64,000 nt of DNA from Cricetibacter osteomyelitidis (GCF_004340985.1 NZ_SLYB01000002.1:44082-108081), one strand, 5' to 3'. Shown: positions 1-9,878, numbered from the stretch's first letter. A program made the numbers and translations. The notes: generated from the letters alone by a model not told the origin.

Positions 1-387
1 TCTGCCGCCGCCCGTAATACGGATATTCTAATCGCAGACACCGCAGGCCGTCTGCAAAATAAAAACAACTTAATGGATGAGCTGAAAAAAATTGTGCGGG
101 TAATGAAAAAATATGATGAAACCGCACCGCACGAAATTATGCTCACCTTGGATGCAGGCACAGGGCAAAATGCCATTTCCCAAGCCAAACTGTTTAATGA
201 AGCAGTGGGATTAACCGGTATCAGCCTAACCAAATTAGACGGCACGGCAAAAGGCGGAGTGATCTTTGCTATCGCCGATCAGTTCAATCTACCGATTCGC
301 TATATCGGGGTGGGTGAAAAAATTGAAGACCTGCGTCCGTTCCAGGCCACAGAATTTATTGATGCGTTATTTACGCAAGATGAGTAA
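1..387 (+). CDS. ftsY: Signal recognition particle receptor FtsY, C-terminal fragment
   Basis: Open from base 1 in frame 1 without a start codon, so the gene begins outside the window; the last 128 codons are present. FtsY is the membrane-associated SRP receptor GTPase that docks ribosome-SRP complexes at the Sec translocon. The fragment carries the GTPase motifs DTAGR (residues about 12-16 of the fragment) and TKLDG followed by TAKGG, plus the GVGEKIEDLRPF stretch typical of the SRP GTPase C-terminus. The gap to ftsE is 39 bp on the same strand, as in the ftsYEX operon of other gammaproteobacteria. Identification is firm; only the missing N-terminus limits it. Confidence 0.96.
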   Translation, partial: SAAARNTDILIADTAGRLQNKNNLMDELKKIVRVMKKYDETAPHEIMLTLDAGTGQNAISQAKLFNEAVGLTGISLTKLDGTAKGGVIFAIADQFNLPIRYIGVGEKIEDLRPFQATEFIDALFTQDE

Positions 388-426
388 CCGCTCGACATAC
401 AAATAGGAAAGCAAAAGAGAAATACG

Positions 427-1083
427 ATGATTCGATTTTTAAATGTCAGCAAAGCCTATCGCGGAGTGAACAAACCCGCCTTGCAAGGGCTTAATTTTCA
501 TTTGCCGGTAGGCAGTATGACCTATCTCACCGGTCATTCCGGTGCCGGGAAAAGCACCCTGTTAAAACTCATTATGGGAATGGAACGTGCCAACGACGGA
601 CAGATTTTCTTTAACGGTCACGATATCACCCGCTTATCTCAGCACGAAATCCCGTTTTTACGCCGTCAAATCGGCATGGTGCATCAAGATTACCGCCTGC
701 TGCCGGATCGCAGCGTGATCGATAACGTCTCCCTGCCGCTAATTATCAGCGGAATGCACCCTGATGAAATCAAACGCCGTGCCAGTGCCGCATTGGATAA
801 AGTGGGTTTATTGACCCGCGCTAAACATTTGCCGGTGCATTTGTCCGGTGGTGAACAGCAACGGGTGGATATTGCCAGAGCCATCGTAAATCGTCCGCAA
901 TTATTACTTGCTGACGAACCCACAGGTAATTTGGATTCAGCCTTATCCCTTGAAATCTTTAATCTTTTTGAAGAATTCAACCGAGCGGGCGTGACGGTGT
1001 TAATTGCCACTCACGACATTAATATTATTCAACAAAAACAAAAGCCTTGCTTGGTGCTTGAGCAAGGCTATTTACGCTATTAG
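427..1083 (+). CDS. ftsE: Cell-division ABC transporter ATP-binding protein FtsE
   Basis: 218 residues, the usual FtsE length. It is the cytoplasmic ATPase that pairs with FtsX at the divisome and controls septal peptidoglycan hydrolases. Visible motifs are Walker A GHSGAGKST (about residues 36-44), Q-loop region MVHQDYRLL, ABC signature LSGGEQQR and Walker B LLLADEPT, followed by the H-loop ATHD. The start at 427 follows a purine-rich AAAAGAGAAA stretch. It lies between ftsY and ftsX with short gaps (39 and 8 bp), consistent with one transcript. Confidence 0.96.
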   Translation: MIRFLNVSKAYRGVNKPALQGLNFHLPVGSMTYLTGHSGAGKSTLLKLIMGMERANDGQIFFNGHDITRLSQHEIPFLRRQIGMVHQDYRLLPDRSVIDNVSLPLIISGMHPDEIKRRASAALDKVGLLTRAKHLPVHLSGGEQQRVDIARAIVNRPQLLLADEPTGNLDSALSLEIFNLFEEFNRAGVTVLIATHDINIIQQKQKPCLVLEQGYLRY

Positions 1084-1091
1084 GTGGTATT

Positions 1092-2012
1092 ATGGCTCGC
1101 CAAATCAATGCTTCAATTTTTGTGCAAACCGCTTATGTATTCCGTTCCGTCTGGGCGGATTTGATGAATAAAAAAATCGGTACATTTCTCACGATTTTAG
1201 CCATTACGGTATCTTTAACAATTCCGGTAACCACATTTTTACTTTGGAAAAACAGCCATTTAGCGGCCACTCAATTCTATCCCGAATCAGAATTGACGGT
1301 GTATCTGCATAAAAATCTGAGTGAAAAAGATGCCAATGCGGTGGTGGATAAAATCCGCAATCAAGAAGGTATCGAATCGCTCAATTATATTTCCCGCCAA
1401 GAAAGCCTGAACGAATTTCGCGCGTGGTCGGGTTTTGGCGAAGAATTGGATATTTTAGACGATAACCCGTTGCCGGCCGTAGTTACTATTAAAACAACGC
1501 AGGAATATAACGAATCATCCAAACGCAGCGATTTAGTCACCGGCTTAAATAAAATCAAAGGGGTGCAAGAAGTCCGTCAGGATAACGAATGTATGGAAAA
1601 ACTCACCGCACTTACCTGGCTGATTGCTCATGTGGCGATTGTCAGCACCGTTTTAATGGCGATTGCGGTGTGCTTGGTTATCGGCAACAGCATCCGCTCT
1701 GATGTATACGGCAGCCGGGCTCAAATTGAAGTATCCAAATTATTGGGAGCAACGGAACAATTTGTGCTGCGTCCGTTCTTGCTCATCGGTGTTATCTACG
1801 GCTTTTTCGGGGCGTTATTCGCCTGTATTTTAAGCGGTTTATTGCTGGCTTATTTCGACAGTGCAGTGCAATATGTAACAGATATTTTCGCGGTGAAATT
1901 CGAGCTGAATGGCTTGCAATTCAGCGAAATTCTATTCTTATTGGTAATCTGTTCGGTTATCGGTTATGCTTCCGCCTGGATTTCCGCCAGTCGGCATATT
2001 AATCAGAAGTAA
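1092..2012 (+). CDS. ftsX: Cell-division protein FtsX (ABC transporter permease-like)
   Basis: 306 residues. FtsX is the inner-membrane partner of FtsE and relays ATP hydrolysis to periplasmic activators of amidases. One membrane segment lies near residues 28-52, followed by a periplasmic domain of about 120 residues (containing ESELTVYLHKNLSE) and three more segments near 180-200, 228-252 and 278-298, the FtsX topology. It starts 8 bp after ftsE with GGTGG ahead of the ATG. In E. coli rpoH follows ftsX; here a RarD-like gene follows instead. Confidence 0.95.
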   Translation: MARQINASIFVQTAYVFRSVWADLMNKKIGTFLTILAITVSLTIPVTTFLLWKNSHLAATQFYPESELTVYLHKNLSEKDANAVVDKIRNQEGIESLNYISRQESLNEFRAWSGFGEELDILDDNPLPAVVTIKTTQEYNESSKRSDLVTGLNKIKGVQEVRQDNECMEKLTALTWLIAHVAIVSTVLMAIAVCLVIGNSIRSDVYGSRAQIEVSKLLGATEQFVLRPFLLIGVIYGFFGALFACILSGLLLAYFDSAVQYVTDIFAVKFELNGLQFSEILFLLVICSVIGYASAWISASRHINQK

Positions 2013-2050
2013 TTTCTTATTCTTTTCGGCAGGTATAATATGCCTGCCCT

Positions 2051-2932
2051 ATGGTTATGTTTAAAGGTGTCGCAACTTCTCTCTTAGCATCGATTTTATT
2101 CGGCTATATGTACTACTTTTCCACGCTGCTGCAACCACTCAGCGGAGAAGGAATATTCGGTTACCGCATTATTTTTACTATGCCTTTTATTTATGCGGCA
2201 ATTATCCTGTTCAAACAAAAGCAGCAATTTATCGCACGTCTGATTCAGCTCAAACAACGCCCCGCACTGCTGCTTATTTATATACTTTGCAGCGGCATAA
2301 TAGGCTTTCAAATGTGGCTGTTCTTATGGGCTCCCAATAACGGCAGTGCCATCAGCACATCCTTCGGCTATTTATTGTTGCCGTTGGTATTAGTGGTGAT
2401 CGCCCGCATTATATTTAAAGAACAAATCACTAAAATCAAAATGCTGGCTGTGGCGATTGCCGCCACAGGCGTAATTTCAAACATCATCATCAAAGGCGGT
2501 TTTTCTTGGGAAAGCATTGTAGTTTGTATCGGCTACACAATTTACTTTTCTGTGCGGAAATACTTTAAAATCGCCGATCTGTCCAGTTTCTGCATTGAAA
2601 TGACCTTATTATTGCCGGTTTGTATTTATTTCGCCCGGCAAGTAGATTTCAATCAAATCCAACAACACAACGAACATATTTTATATCTGCTACCCGTACT
2701 GGGACTCATTAGCGGCACCGCATTAATTGCCTACATCCTTGCCAGCGTAATGCTGCCGATGAATTTATTGGGATTATTGGGTTATGTGGAAACTATTTTA
2801 ATGGTAGTGATTTCCTTTTTCATCGGTGAAAAAGTGGATGCGGAAAGTTATCCGCTGTTTATTTGTCTGAGCATCGCAATGATGCTGATAATTATTGACG
2901 GAATCTACCGCACTTTGCATAAAAAAACCTAA
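2051..2932 (+). CDS. EamA/RarD-family inner-membrane transporter
   Basis: 293 residues, almost entirely hydrophobic, with about ten predicted membrane helices arranged as two halves: the EamA (DMT superfamily) fold seen in RarD-like permeases. The segment GEGIFGYRIIFTMPF near residue 33 matches the start of the RarD family. Substrate is unknown; members export amino acids or other metabolites, but nothing here decides that. The ATG at 2051 is followed by a second in-frame ATG at 2057; neither has a strong ribosome binding site. A short hairpin (arms GGCAGG/CCTGCC, 2028-2048) sits directly before the start and encloses TATAAT, so it may overlap a promoter. The gene ends at a shared hairpin terminator. 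Confidence 0.8.
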   Translation: MVMFKGVATSLLASILFGYMYYFSTLLQPLSGEGIFGYRIIFTMPFIYAAIILFKQKQQFIARLIQLKQRPALLLIYILCSGIIGFQMWLFLWAPNNGSAISTSFGYLLLPLVLVVIARIIFKEQITKIKMLAVAIAATGVISNIIIKGGFSWESIVVCIGYTIYFSVRKYFKIADLSSFCIEMTLLLPVCIYFARQVDFNQIQQHNEHILYLLPVLGLISGTALIAYILASVMLPMNLLGLLGYVETILMVVISFFIGEKVDAESYPLFICLSIAMMLIIIDGIYRTLHKKT

Positions 2933-2933
2933 A

Positions 2934-2963
2934 AAAATATCCCATCAAACAATGGGATATTTT
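2934..2963. terminator. Bidirectional hairpin terminator between rarD-like gene and yfbU
   Basis: Twelve-base perfect arms AAAATATCCCAT / ATGGGATATTTT with a six-base loop, flanked by A-rich and T-rich runs on both sides. It lies between two convergent genes, so it can end transcription from either direction. Confidence 0.85.
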
Positions 2964-2966
2964 AGT

Positions 2967-3461
2967 TTACGCATTCAAAATCCGTTGGATTTCTTCCATA
3001 CTCAAATGATATTCGTGCGGGCAGGCACGCCAAGCTTCGAGCATTTTGCTGTATTTATCCCACATTGGCGTTTGCGAATCGCAACCGTGGGCACATTGCA
3101 TAAACTCTTGATATTTGCCTTCTACACCGGTGATAAAACGCAAATAATTCAAATATTTTTTCTCGCGAACCGCACAATAACCGGCAAACTGCAAACGGTG
3201 CGGGGTTAAATCGGATTTGTTCGGCAGATTGTTATAAGAAACGTGCAGGGCATTATACATTTCCAAGGTATCTAACACTGTACGGCATTCCGCTTCTGAA
3301 ATATCGGAAAAATCTTTATCCAATTCTTTCAGTTCCAAACCGAAACCGCCTTTCACAATAGTTTCAAAACGTTGATATTTTTGTGCATTTTGACTATCTA
3401 ACAAGCCCATTAAACGGTATTGATTGGCTAAAATCAAACGTTGCGTTGATGACATTTCCAT
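2967..3461 (-). CDS. yfbU: YfbU family protein
   Basis: 164 residues, the same length and start (MEM...RLILANQYRLM) as E. coli YfbU. Family hallmarks recognised by eye are RLILANQYRLM at the N-terminus, ALHVSYNNL in the middle, and VEGKYQEF...QTPMWDKY with ACPHEYHLS near the end. No biochemical role is well established; the E. coli protein has been linked to cell death in overexpression studies, which I would not transfer here. It lies 15 bp downstream of mlaA on the same strand, probably in one transcript. Confidence 0.9.
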   Translation of the reverse strand: MEMSSTQRLILANQYRLMGLLDSQNAQKYQRFETIVKGGFGLELKELDKDFSDISEAECRTVLDTLEMYNALHVSYNNLPNKSDLTPHRLQFAGYCAVREKKYLNYLRFITGVEGKYQEFMQCAHGCDSQTPMWDKYSKMLEAWRACPHEYHLSMEEIQRILNA

Positions 3462-3476
3462 AGGTTTTTCCTTTTG

Positions 3477-4226
3477 TTAATCGATGCTGTTCAATTCTTC
3501 TTGAGAAAGAGTTTCTTTCACTTCTTGACCTTTACCGTCGGTGGCTCGGAAATCAAGATTTTGGAAATAGGCTTCGCGGAAGGTAATATACGGATCTTGA
3601 GCCTGCTCCAATAACGCTTCTTTATCCATTGCTTTAGCCCGACTATCCACCGCTTGCACGCCGTACTTCACTAAAGACCACGGACCGCCCACCCAATCCC
3701 AGAATGGGTAAGTATAAGCCATATCCACTACAGAACCGGTTAATTGCGTCGGCGTGGTTGCCCCATAAGCAGGCAGCATGATATAAGCGCCTTGTTCCAC
3801 GCCATAGCTGGCTAAAGTATCGCCGAAGGTACGCTCGCCGTCGATTTTCAAGCGGTCATCATAACTCGCCCAGTCGATCAAACCGCCCAACCCGAATACC
3901 GAATTGATCCAAAAACGGTTAAAGTGAACCATGGCTTTTTTACCTTCCCCTTCAATCAAACGGTTCACAAAACTCACCGGTTCATCAAGGTTATTCGCCA
4001 CATTTACCAAACCGGCGGTCACCGGCGACGGCACATAATTTTTCCAACCTTTGGCAACCGGTTTTAACAAATAAGGATCTAAATAATTATAGTTGAAATT
4101 CCACATGGAACGGTTAAACCCTTCCAACGGATCATTACGCACACCGGTTTCCGGATCTGTCGTCGCACAACCGGTCAGCACGCCTGCAGTTAAAAGTGCG
4201 GTTAGAATTAACTTATTTTTTTTCAT
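3477..4226 (-). CDS. mlaA: MlaA (VacJ) family phospholipid-retrieval lipoprotein
   Basis: About 249 residues from the chosen start. MlaA sits in the outer membrane and removes misplaced phospholipids from the outer leaflet, passing them to the MlaC/MlaFEDB system. I chose the ATG at 4226 rather than the upstream in-frame ATG at 4259 because it starts a clear lipoprotein signal peptide: MKKNKLILTALLTAG followed by the lipobox LTGC. The mature part has the family segments DPLEGFNRSMWNFN, SPVTAGLVNVANNLDEPVSF, NRFWINSVFGLGGLIDWA and GAYIMLPAYGATTPTQ. An uptake core (AAGTGCGGT, 4194-4202) lies in the signal-peptide codons. Confidence 0.94.
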   Translation of the reverse strand: MKKNKLILTALLTAGVLTGCATTDPETGVRNDPLEGFNRSMWNFNYNYLDPYLLKPVAKGWKNYVPSPVTAGLVNVANNLDEPVSFVNRLIEGEGKKAMVHFNRFWINSVFGLGGLIDWASYDDRLKIDGERTFGDTLASYGVEQGAYIMLPAYGATTPTQLTGSVVDMAYTYPFWDWVGGPWSLVKYGVQAVDSRAKAMDKEALLEQAQDPYITFREAYFQNLDFRATDGKGQEVKETLSQEELNSID

Positions 4227-4298
4227 CTTGGGCTCTCTTTCGCGAATCTTACCTGTCATTGTAAATGACTTATCCGTGAACTACAAAATTATTTTTAT

Positions 4299-5030
4299 TT
4301 ACAACTTCTCCACCCCAATAATCTCCCTTCTCGCCGTATCAATCTCCGCCTTCACGCCAAACGCTTTTGCAAGATTTTCAGCATTTAACACCGCTTGCGT
4401 ATTGCCTGCGGCGATTAATCCGCCATTGCCAAGCAGAATTATTTCATCACAAAAACGGTAAGCAAGCGAAAGATGATGAATCGCCACTACACAGGTTTTT
4501 TCCATTGTCAGCGCTTTGAGTTGTTCCATTATATCGATTTGATAGTAAGGATCGAGCGATGCGACGGGTTCGTCTGCCAGCAATAACGGAGTGTCTTTAA
4601 TACAACAACGGGCGAGCTGTACACGTGCTTTTTCGCCACCGGAAAGCCGTTGGAACGGTTTATCCAGCAAGTGCCGGATAGAAAACTGCTCGGAAACCGA
4701 CCGCACTTTTTGCTGTTCCGCCGTAGCAGGTAGCGAGTGCAGTAAGCCGAGGGCGATGACATCATACACGGATAAATCCCAATAAATTGCAGTGTTTTGG
4801 GCAAAATAGGCAATGGCGGTGCTTTTCGCTTGGGTGGTCATGGTGTTAATGTTGCAATTTTTCAGCAAAATCTGTCCGCTTGCGGGCAGTAAAATCCCGG
4901 CGATGGCTTTGAGCAAAGTGGATTTACCCGCACCGTTTGCCCCCATAATGCCGACCAATCTGCCTTGCGAAATAGTGCAGCTGACATTGCTTAACGCATA
5001 AGGGAGACTGACTTTTTCGAGCTTAATCAT
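4299..5030 (-). CDS. ABC transporter ATP-binding protein (BtuD/FecE type; probable B12 importer)
   Basis: 243 residues with Walker A GANGAGKSTLL (about residues 30-40), Q-loop AYFAQN, signature LSGGEKARVQLAR, Walker B LLLADEPVASLDP and H-loop AIHH. This is the nucleotide-binding subunit of a type II importer for metal chelates, heme or cobalamin. Its start overlaps the end of the permease gene by 8 bp, indicating translational coupling. The transporter is adjacent to metF and metH, so cobalamin is the best guess for the cargo; siderophore or heme cannot be excluded from sequence alone. Confidence 0.85.
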   Translation of the reverse strand: MIKLEKVSLPYALSNVSCTISQGRLVGIMGANGAGKSTLLKAIAGILLPASGQILLKNCNINTMTTQAKSTAIAYFAQNTAIYWDLSVYDVIALGLLHSLPATAEQQKVRSVSEQFSIRHLLDKPFQRLSGGEKARVQLARCCIKDTPLLLADEPVASLDPYYQIDIMEQLKALTMEKTCVVAIHHLSLAYRFCDEIILLGNGGLIAAGNTQAVLNAENLAKAFGVKAEIDTARREIIGVEKL

Positions 5031-6048
5031 TCGCTATTCTCCGCTGCCGGGTAAACAAAATCCAAATCAAGCAGGGTGCACCAATAATCGCGGTAAGCGT
5101 GCCGATATAAATATGTGAAAAAAACGGTATATAAAGAATACTGAGATCGGCAATCAATAGCAGTAATGCCCCCAATAAGGCACTGGTTATATACAGTTGC
5201 GACGGGCGTTTTTTCAGCAAAATGCGGGCGATATGCGGCGCAATCAGTCCGATAAAACCGATAGTGCCTGTTTGCGGAATCACTGTGCCTACCAATAATG
5301 CCGCACCTAATGTGGTGATAAAAAAGCTCTTTTTCGGATCAACGCCCATTGTGGCGGCGGTTTCTTCGCCAAAGGTGAGCAAATCAATGTAACGGCGTTG
5401 TCGATATAGGCAGAGTAACCCAAGCAATATAATCGGCAACGACAGCAATAAGGTATCGAGTTTCGCCCATACCAGCGAGCCTTGCAGCCAGCGATACAGT
5501 TCCGCTAACGCCCATGGACTTTCCGCATTTGAGAGCAGTAACGCAATCGCCGAACCGAGCAGCATATTGACGGCAACCCCGCTTAAAATCATCATCGTCG
5601 AACCTTTGTTTTTTGCAATCAACCAAACCAGCAGAAAGCTCGCCAACGCCCCAAAAACACCACTCAATAATAGCACGCTTAACGGCGCAGAAAAGTAATA
5701 GAGAATAAACACACTGGCTGCGGTTGCGCCGTTGGCACTGCCGAGTAATCCGGGACTGGCAAGCGGATTCTGGAAAATTCCCTGCATTGCATTGCCCGCC
5801 AACGCCAAACTTGCTCCGGTGAGTATCGCTAAACCAATACGTGGTAAGCGAATATCCCACAACACCAGCGAACGCATATCCGTCAACACGCCTTCTGCAT
5901 TCAGCAAAGCGGCAAAGTCACCTAGCTGGTAGTAAACGGCTGTGCCGCTGATTGCGAGTAATAATGCGAACAATGCCAGATTTAACCGCCCGGCACGTAA
6001 GCGCACCTCCGGCACGCAATGCTTGGCTAAAGTGCGGTCGTTTTTCAT
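5023..6048 (-). CDS. FecCD/BtuC-family ABC transporter permease
   Basis: 341 residues with about ten hydrophobic segments. Family signatures include LWDIRLPRIGLAILTGASLA, AGNAMQGIFQNPLASPGLLG, GAALLVG and GTIGFIGLIAPHIAR, the coupling region conserved in BtuC, FhuB and FecCD. It forms the inner-membrane channel of the importer with the ATPase that overlaps its 3' end and the binding protein 7 bp upstream. Substrate assignment to cobalamin rests on the metF/metH context, not on residues I can read. Confidence 0.88.
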   Translation of the reverse strand: MKNDRTLAKHCVPEVRLRAGRLNLALFALLLAISGTAVYYQLGDFAALLNAEGVLTDMRSLVLWDIRLPRIGLAILTGASLALAGNAMQGIFQNPLASPGLLGSANGATAASVFILYYFSAPLSVLLLSGVFGALASFLLVWLIAKNKGSTMMILSGVAVNMLLGSAIALLLSNAESPWALAELYRWLQGSLVWAKLDTLLLSLPIILLGLLCLYRQRRYIDLLTFGEETAATMGVDPKKSFFITTLGAALLVGTVIPQTGTIGFIGLIAPHIARILLKKRPSQLYITSALLGALLLLIADLSILYIPFFSHIYIGTLTAIIGAPCLIWILFTRQRRIAND

Positions 6049-6055
6049 AAAATTT

Positions 6056-6871
6056 TTAATTATTCCGTTTTTCTTTTTTTAATTGTTGATACAGCTTCTC
6101 CGCCCCCTGCCACACACCGTGGTCAAAGCAATAAGTATATTTTAGCGGAATAGTAGCAAGCGGTCGATTTTTAAATAAATCTTGCAAAAGCGGATGGGAA
6201 AGCAGTTCCGCCCGTTCGTTGTAACCTCGTTTGTCGGTGATTGTTATCAGAAAATTCGGCTGGCTGCGCAACACTTTTTCCAACGAAAAATTTTGCGAGC
6301 TGAGTTTGATTTTAAGCGGCGTTAAGCCGAGTAATTGCAACAGCGTTTGATATTGCGGCCAATAGCCTTCCACCACGCCGGTGTCAGATAATATTAGTGT
6401 GTCGGTTAAGCGTTGATCTAACTGAAAATTTTTGGTTTTCAACGTTGCCACTAATTGTTCAGCATGTTGTTCATTATGCGTGATTTTGCCAAGCCGGATA
6501 ATATATTCAAACAGCTGTTCCGGCGTTTGCGGGCTGTCGTTCACCGGCACGATGTTCACCCCAAGCTGTTTTAGGCTGCTGACTAACTGCGGATAAAAGG
6601 CTTCATTAATCAGAATGGTTTTGTCCAAATAGGGCAATAATGCACTAAGCGTAGGTTCAAGTGTGGGGTTGTCTGTGTTAATTTTATCCAACATCATCAA
6701 CGGCTTTTTAGAATAAGACGACATTGCGGCGATTTGTTCGGGGCGAGCCAGTTCGAGCAGCAATCGGTCGCTGCATAGGGTGAGCGAGACGAATTGCTCG
6801 GTGGGTTTGGCGGCAACGGTTTGGATTGCGAACAGCCAAAGTGCGGTGAAAATTTTAAAAATTTTTTGCAT
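6056..6871 (-). CDS. Periplasmic substrate-binding protein (BtuF/TroA-like)
   Basis: 271 residues, close to BtuF in size. An N-terminal signal peptide is visible (MQKIFKIFTALWLFAIQTVAA, no lipobox cysteine). The mature part starts with RIVSLT-like FVSLTLCSDRLLLELA, then EQIAAMSS, and contains LGVNIVPVNDSPQTPEQLFEYI, the lobe/helix arrangement of class III binding proteins. It would deliver ligand from the outer-membrane receptor to the FecCD permease. It is short for siderophore-binding proteins, which is compatible with the BtuF branch. Confidence 0.8.
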   Translation of the reverse strand: MQKIFKIFTALWLFAIQTVAAKPTEQFVSLTLCSDRLLLELARPEQIAAMSSYSKKPLMMLDKINTDNPTLEPTLSALLPYLDKTILINEAFYPQLVSSLKQLGVNIVPVNDSPQTPEQLFEYIIRLGKITHNEQHAEQLVATLKTKNFQLDQRLTDTLILSDTGVVEGYWPQYQTLLQLLGLTPLKIKLSSQNFSLEKVLRSQPNFLITITDKRGYNERAELLSHPLLQDLFKNRPLATIPLKYTYCFDHGVWQGAEKLYQQLKKEKRNN

Positions 6872-6891
6872 TGTTGAAATCTAATTACTCC

Positions 6892-6911
6892 CTCGCCCAC
6901 TTACGGGCGAG
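6892..6911 (-). promoter_or_regulatory. Intercistronic hairpin between receptor and binding-protein genes
   Basis: Perfect seven-base arms CTCGCCC / GGGCGAG with a six-base loop, in the 49-bp gap between the TonB-dependent receptor and the binding protein. No T-run follows on the coding strand, so it is more likely an mRNA-stability or processing element than a full terminator. Such a hairpin would allow more receptor than transporter to be made from one transcript. Confidence 0.55.
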
Positions 6912-6920
6912 AGGAATTGT

Positions 6921-8771
6921 TTAATAACTCAACGTCGCTGAAATAAAGAAGTTTGTCCCCTCTTCTTTATAGGTTGTAGTAGTTCCCCACGAGGTTGAAG
7001 AATTAGTAACATAGTCTTTATCAAACAAGTTATTAATGCGACCTGTTACGCTAAGATTTGGTGAAATACGGTATGTACCGCTTAAATTCACCAGGCTGTA
7101 ACTGCTAATCGGATTCGTTTCACCTGCGGTGCGGTAATATTTGCCCACATATTGATATTCTGCCCGAATATCTAAATCAGTAAAGCGATAACCGATATAT
7201 GCCGTCCCTTTATGCTTTGGTCGAATTTCAAGTAATTTACCATGATTTGCACCTCCGCCGGCATCTTTGGCTTTTTGATAATCGTAACTAAAACCGAATA
7301 AATAGTTATCAATCTGCCAATCCGAAATGAACGTTACCCCTTTGATTTTGGCTTTAGATAAGTTGTATGGTGTCCAGCCGGTAATCATATCTTTCACTTT
7401 ATTATAATAGCCGGTTAAACGGGTATTGTGATAAGTGCCGCTGTATTCAATAAAGGCTTCGATGTTTTTACCGGTTTCCGGTTTTAAATCCGGATTACCG
7501 CCGCTGCCCCACTCAATCGGATAATATAATTCGTTAAATGTTGGTGCACGGTATGCGGTTGCATAACTTGCCCCGATACGCAGATCCGGCATAACCGCAT
7601 AAGCCGTACCGATATTGTAGGTGATTTTGCTGCCGAACTGTGAATTATCGTCATAACGGATAAAAGCCTGTCCGTCAAATTTATCTTGCACAAGCTGATA
7701 GCCTAAAAATCCGCTGGTAACATCACGTTTGTTTTTTGTGTATGCCGTGCTGCTTTTTACTTTTTGTTTAAGATATTCCGCACCGGCAATTAATGTACCA
7801 AGCGGTAATTGATGATTAACCTGAAAACTGGTTTGTTGTTGTTCGGTATTAAATGTTCCTTGATTTACACCGTCTCCGTATTGTGTCGCTTTATCAATAG
7901 ACTCACCATATTGTACGCGGATATTTGAACCTGCACGATATTGCCAATCAGCAAAAACCTGTGCAGCACCATTTTTTTGCTTATAGATAACATCCGATGC
8001 CGCCCCCCAAACATTATCAAATTCTGTGGTAGAGCGATTATAAAGCCCGCTTGCACCGACGGTAAAAATATCTGTAAATTTATGACTAATGGCAAAGCTA
8101 CCGTTTTTGCTTTTATAACCGTCATCATCACGTTGGTTCGCAACATAAGGGGATTCAACCGCATTAAAGCCGTCAGTCTTATTGTAACTGCCGTTTACAC
8201 TGATATTGGTTTTCTCATCTTGATAACCTGCACCACCGCCATAGGTAAACTGATCGTTGGAACCCATACCGACTGTGGCATAGATATTACTGCCGTGTGT
8301 TGCGGCTTTTTTGGTGAAAACCTGAATCACTCCGCCCATTGCATCAGCCCCATATAATGCCGCACCGGTGGCACCATAGAGAATTTCAATTCGCTCGATT
8401 TGATCAACCGGTAATAAATTTAATGCGGCACTACCGGTCGTCGCCGAACTATAACGAATGCCATCAATCAGCACCAACACAGCCGTACTGTTGTAACCGC
8501 GTAAAAAAATACTGCTGGTTTTATCTGCACCGCCATAACCCGTCGAACTTATACCGGGTTGGAATTTAATTATATCAAGTAACGTTTGCCCTTGATGTTG
8601 TGCCAACTCTTTTTCATCAATTACGCGGACTTGTGCAACGGTATTGGTCGTAGCGGTTGCGGTACGGGTTGCAGTAACCACGATAGGATCAAGATCGTTG
8701 GTTTGCTGTTTCGCAACGGCAACAACCGGAACGGTAAATAAAAGTGCGGTAGTAATTAGATTTTTTTTCAT
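6921..8771 (-). CDS. TonB-dependent outer-membrane receptor, BtuB-like
   Basis: 616 residues, the size of BtuB (about 594-614). There is a signal peptide (MKKNLITTALLFTVPVVAVA), then a TonB box region DPIVVTATR, a plug domain (LLDIIKFQPGISSTGYGG, VLVLIDGIRY, IERIEILYGATGAALYGADAMGGVIQVFTKK) and a 22-strand barrel ending in the aromatic C-terminal strand FFISATLSY. The conserved barrel stretch YRAPTFNELYYP...GNPDLKPE is present. It lies 48 bp downstream of metF and upstream of a complete FecCD-type ABC importer on the same strand. Divergent metH needs cobalamin, so I infer B12 uptake. Other chelates remain possible; I saw no cobalamin riboswitch upstream. Confidence 0.82.
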   Translation of the reverse strand: MKKNLITTALLFTVPVVAVAKQQTNDLDPIVVTATRTATATTNTVAQVRVIDEKELAQHQGQTLLDIIKFQPGISSTGYGGADKTSSIFLRGYNSTAVLVLIDGIRYSSATTGSAALNLLPVDQIERIEILYGATGAALYGADAMGGVIQVFTKKAATHGSNIYATVGMGSNDQFTYGGGAGYQDEKTNISVNGSYNKTDGFNAVESPYVANQRDDDGYKSKNGSFAISHKFTDIFTVGASGLYNRSTTEFDNVWGAASDVIYKQKNGAAQVFADWQYRAGSNIRVQYGESIDKATQYGDGVNQGTFNTEQQQTSFQVNHQLPLGTLIAGAEYLKQKVKSSTAYTKNKRDVTSGFLGYQLVQDKFDGQAFIRYDDNSQFGSKITYNIGTAYAVMPDLRIGASYATAYRAPTFNELYYPIEWGSGGNPDLKPETGKNIEAFIEYSGTYHNTRLTGYYNKVKDMITGWTPYNLSKAKIKGVTFISDWQIDNYLFGFSYDYQKAKDAGGGANHGKLLEIRPKHKGTAYIGYRFTDLDIRAEYQYVGKYYRTAGETNPISSYSLVNLSGTYRISPNLSVTGRINNLFDKDYVTNSSTSWGTTTTYKEEGTNFFISATLSY

Positions 8772-8819
8772 TGGTTTCTCTCAAGTAAAATACAAAATTT
8801 AAAATAACGGATGTGTGCA

Positions 8820-9749
<930 letters not shown>

Positions 9750-9809
9750 TTATTTTTAATGTTGTATTGATAAACTTTAAAAGCCTTATAAAGTAAAATC
9801 AATCTCATA

Positions 9810-9878
9810 TTTTTCATAATCTTTATGAAAAAGATTAATGTTATCGACAAAATGTTTTATTTGATAGACCATATCAAA
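9810..9878. promoter_or_regulatory. Divergent metF/metH control region with two dyads
   Basis: Two perfect inverted repeats lie in the shared intergenic region: TTTTTCATAA-tct-TTATGAAAAA (9810-9832) and TTTGATA-gacca-TATCAAA (9860-9878). Their placement between divergent methionine genes suggests operators. They do not match the MetJ box (tandem AGACGTCT) nor the MetR consensus TGAA-N5-TTCA, so the cognate regulator is unknown. Confidence 0.5.

Noticed and set aside
8772-8819. Cobalamin riboswitch before the TonB receptor
   Set aside because: The gap to metF is only 48 bp and I found no B12-box-like sequence there or in the metF upstream region.
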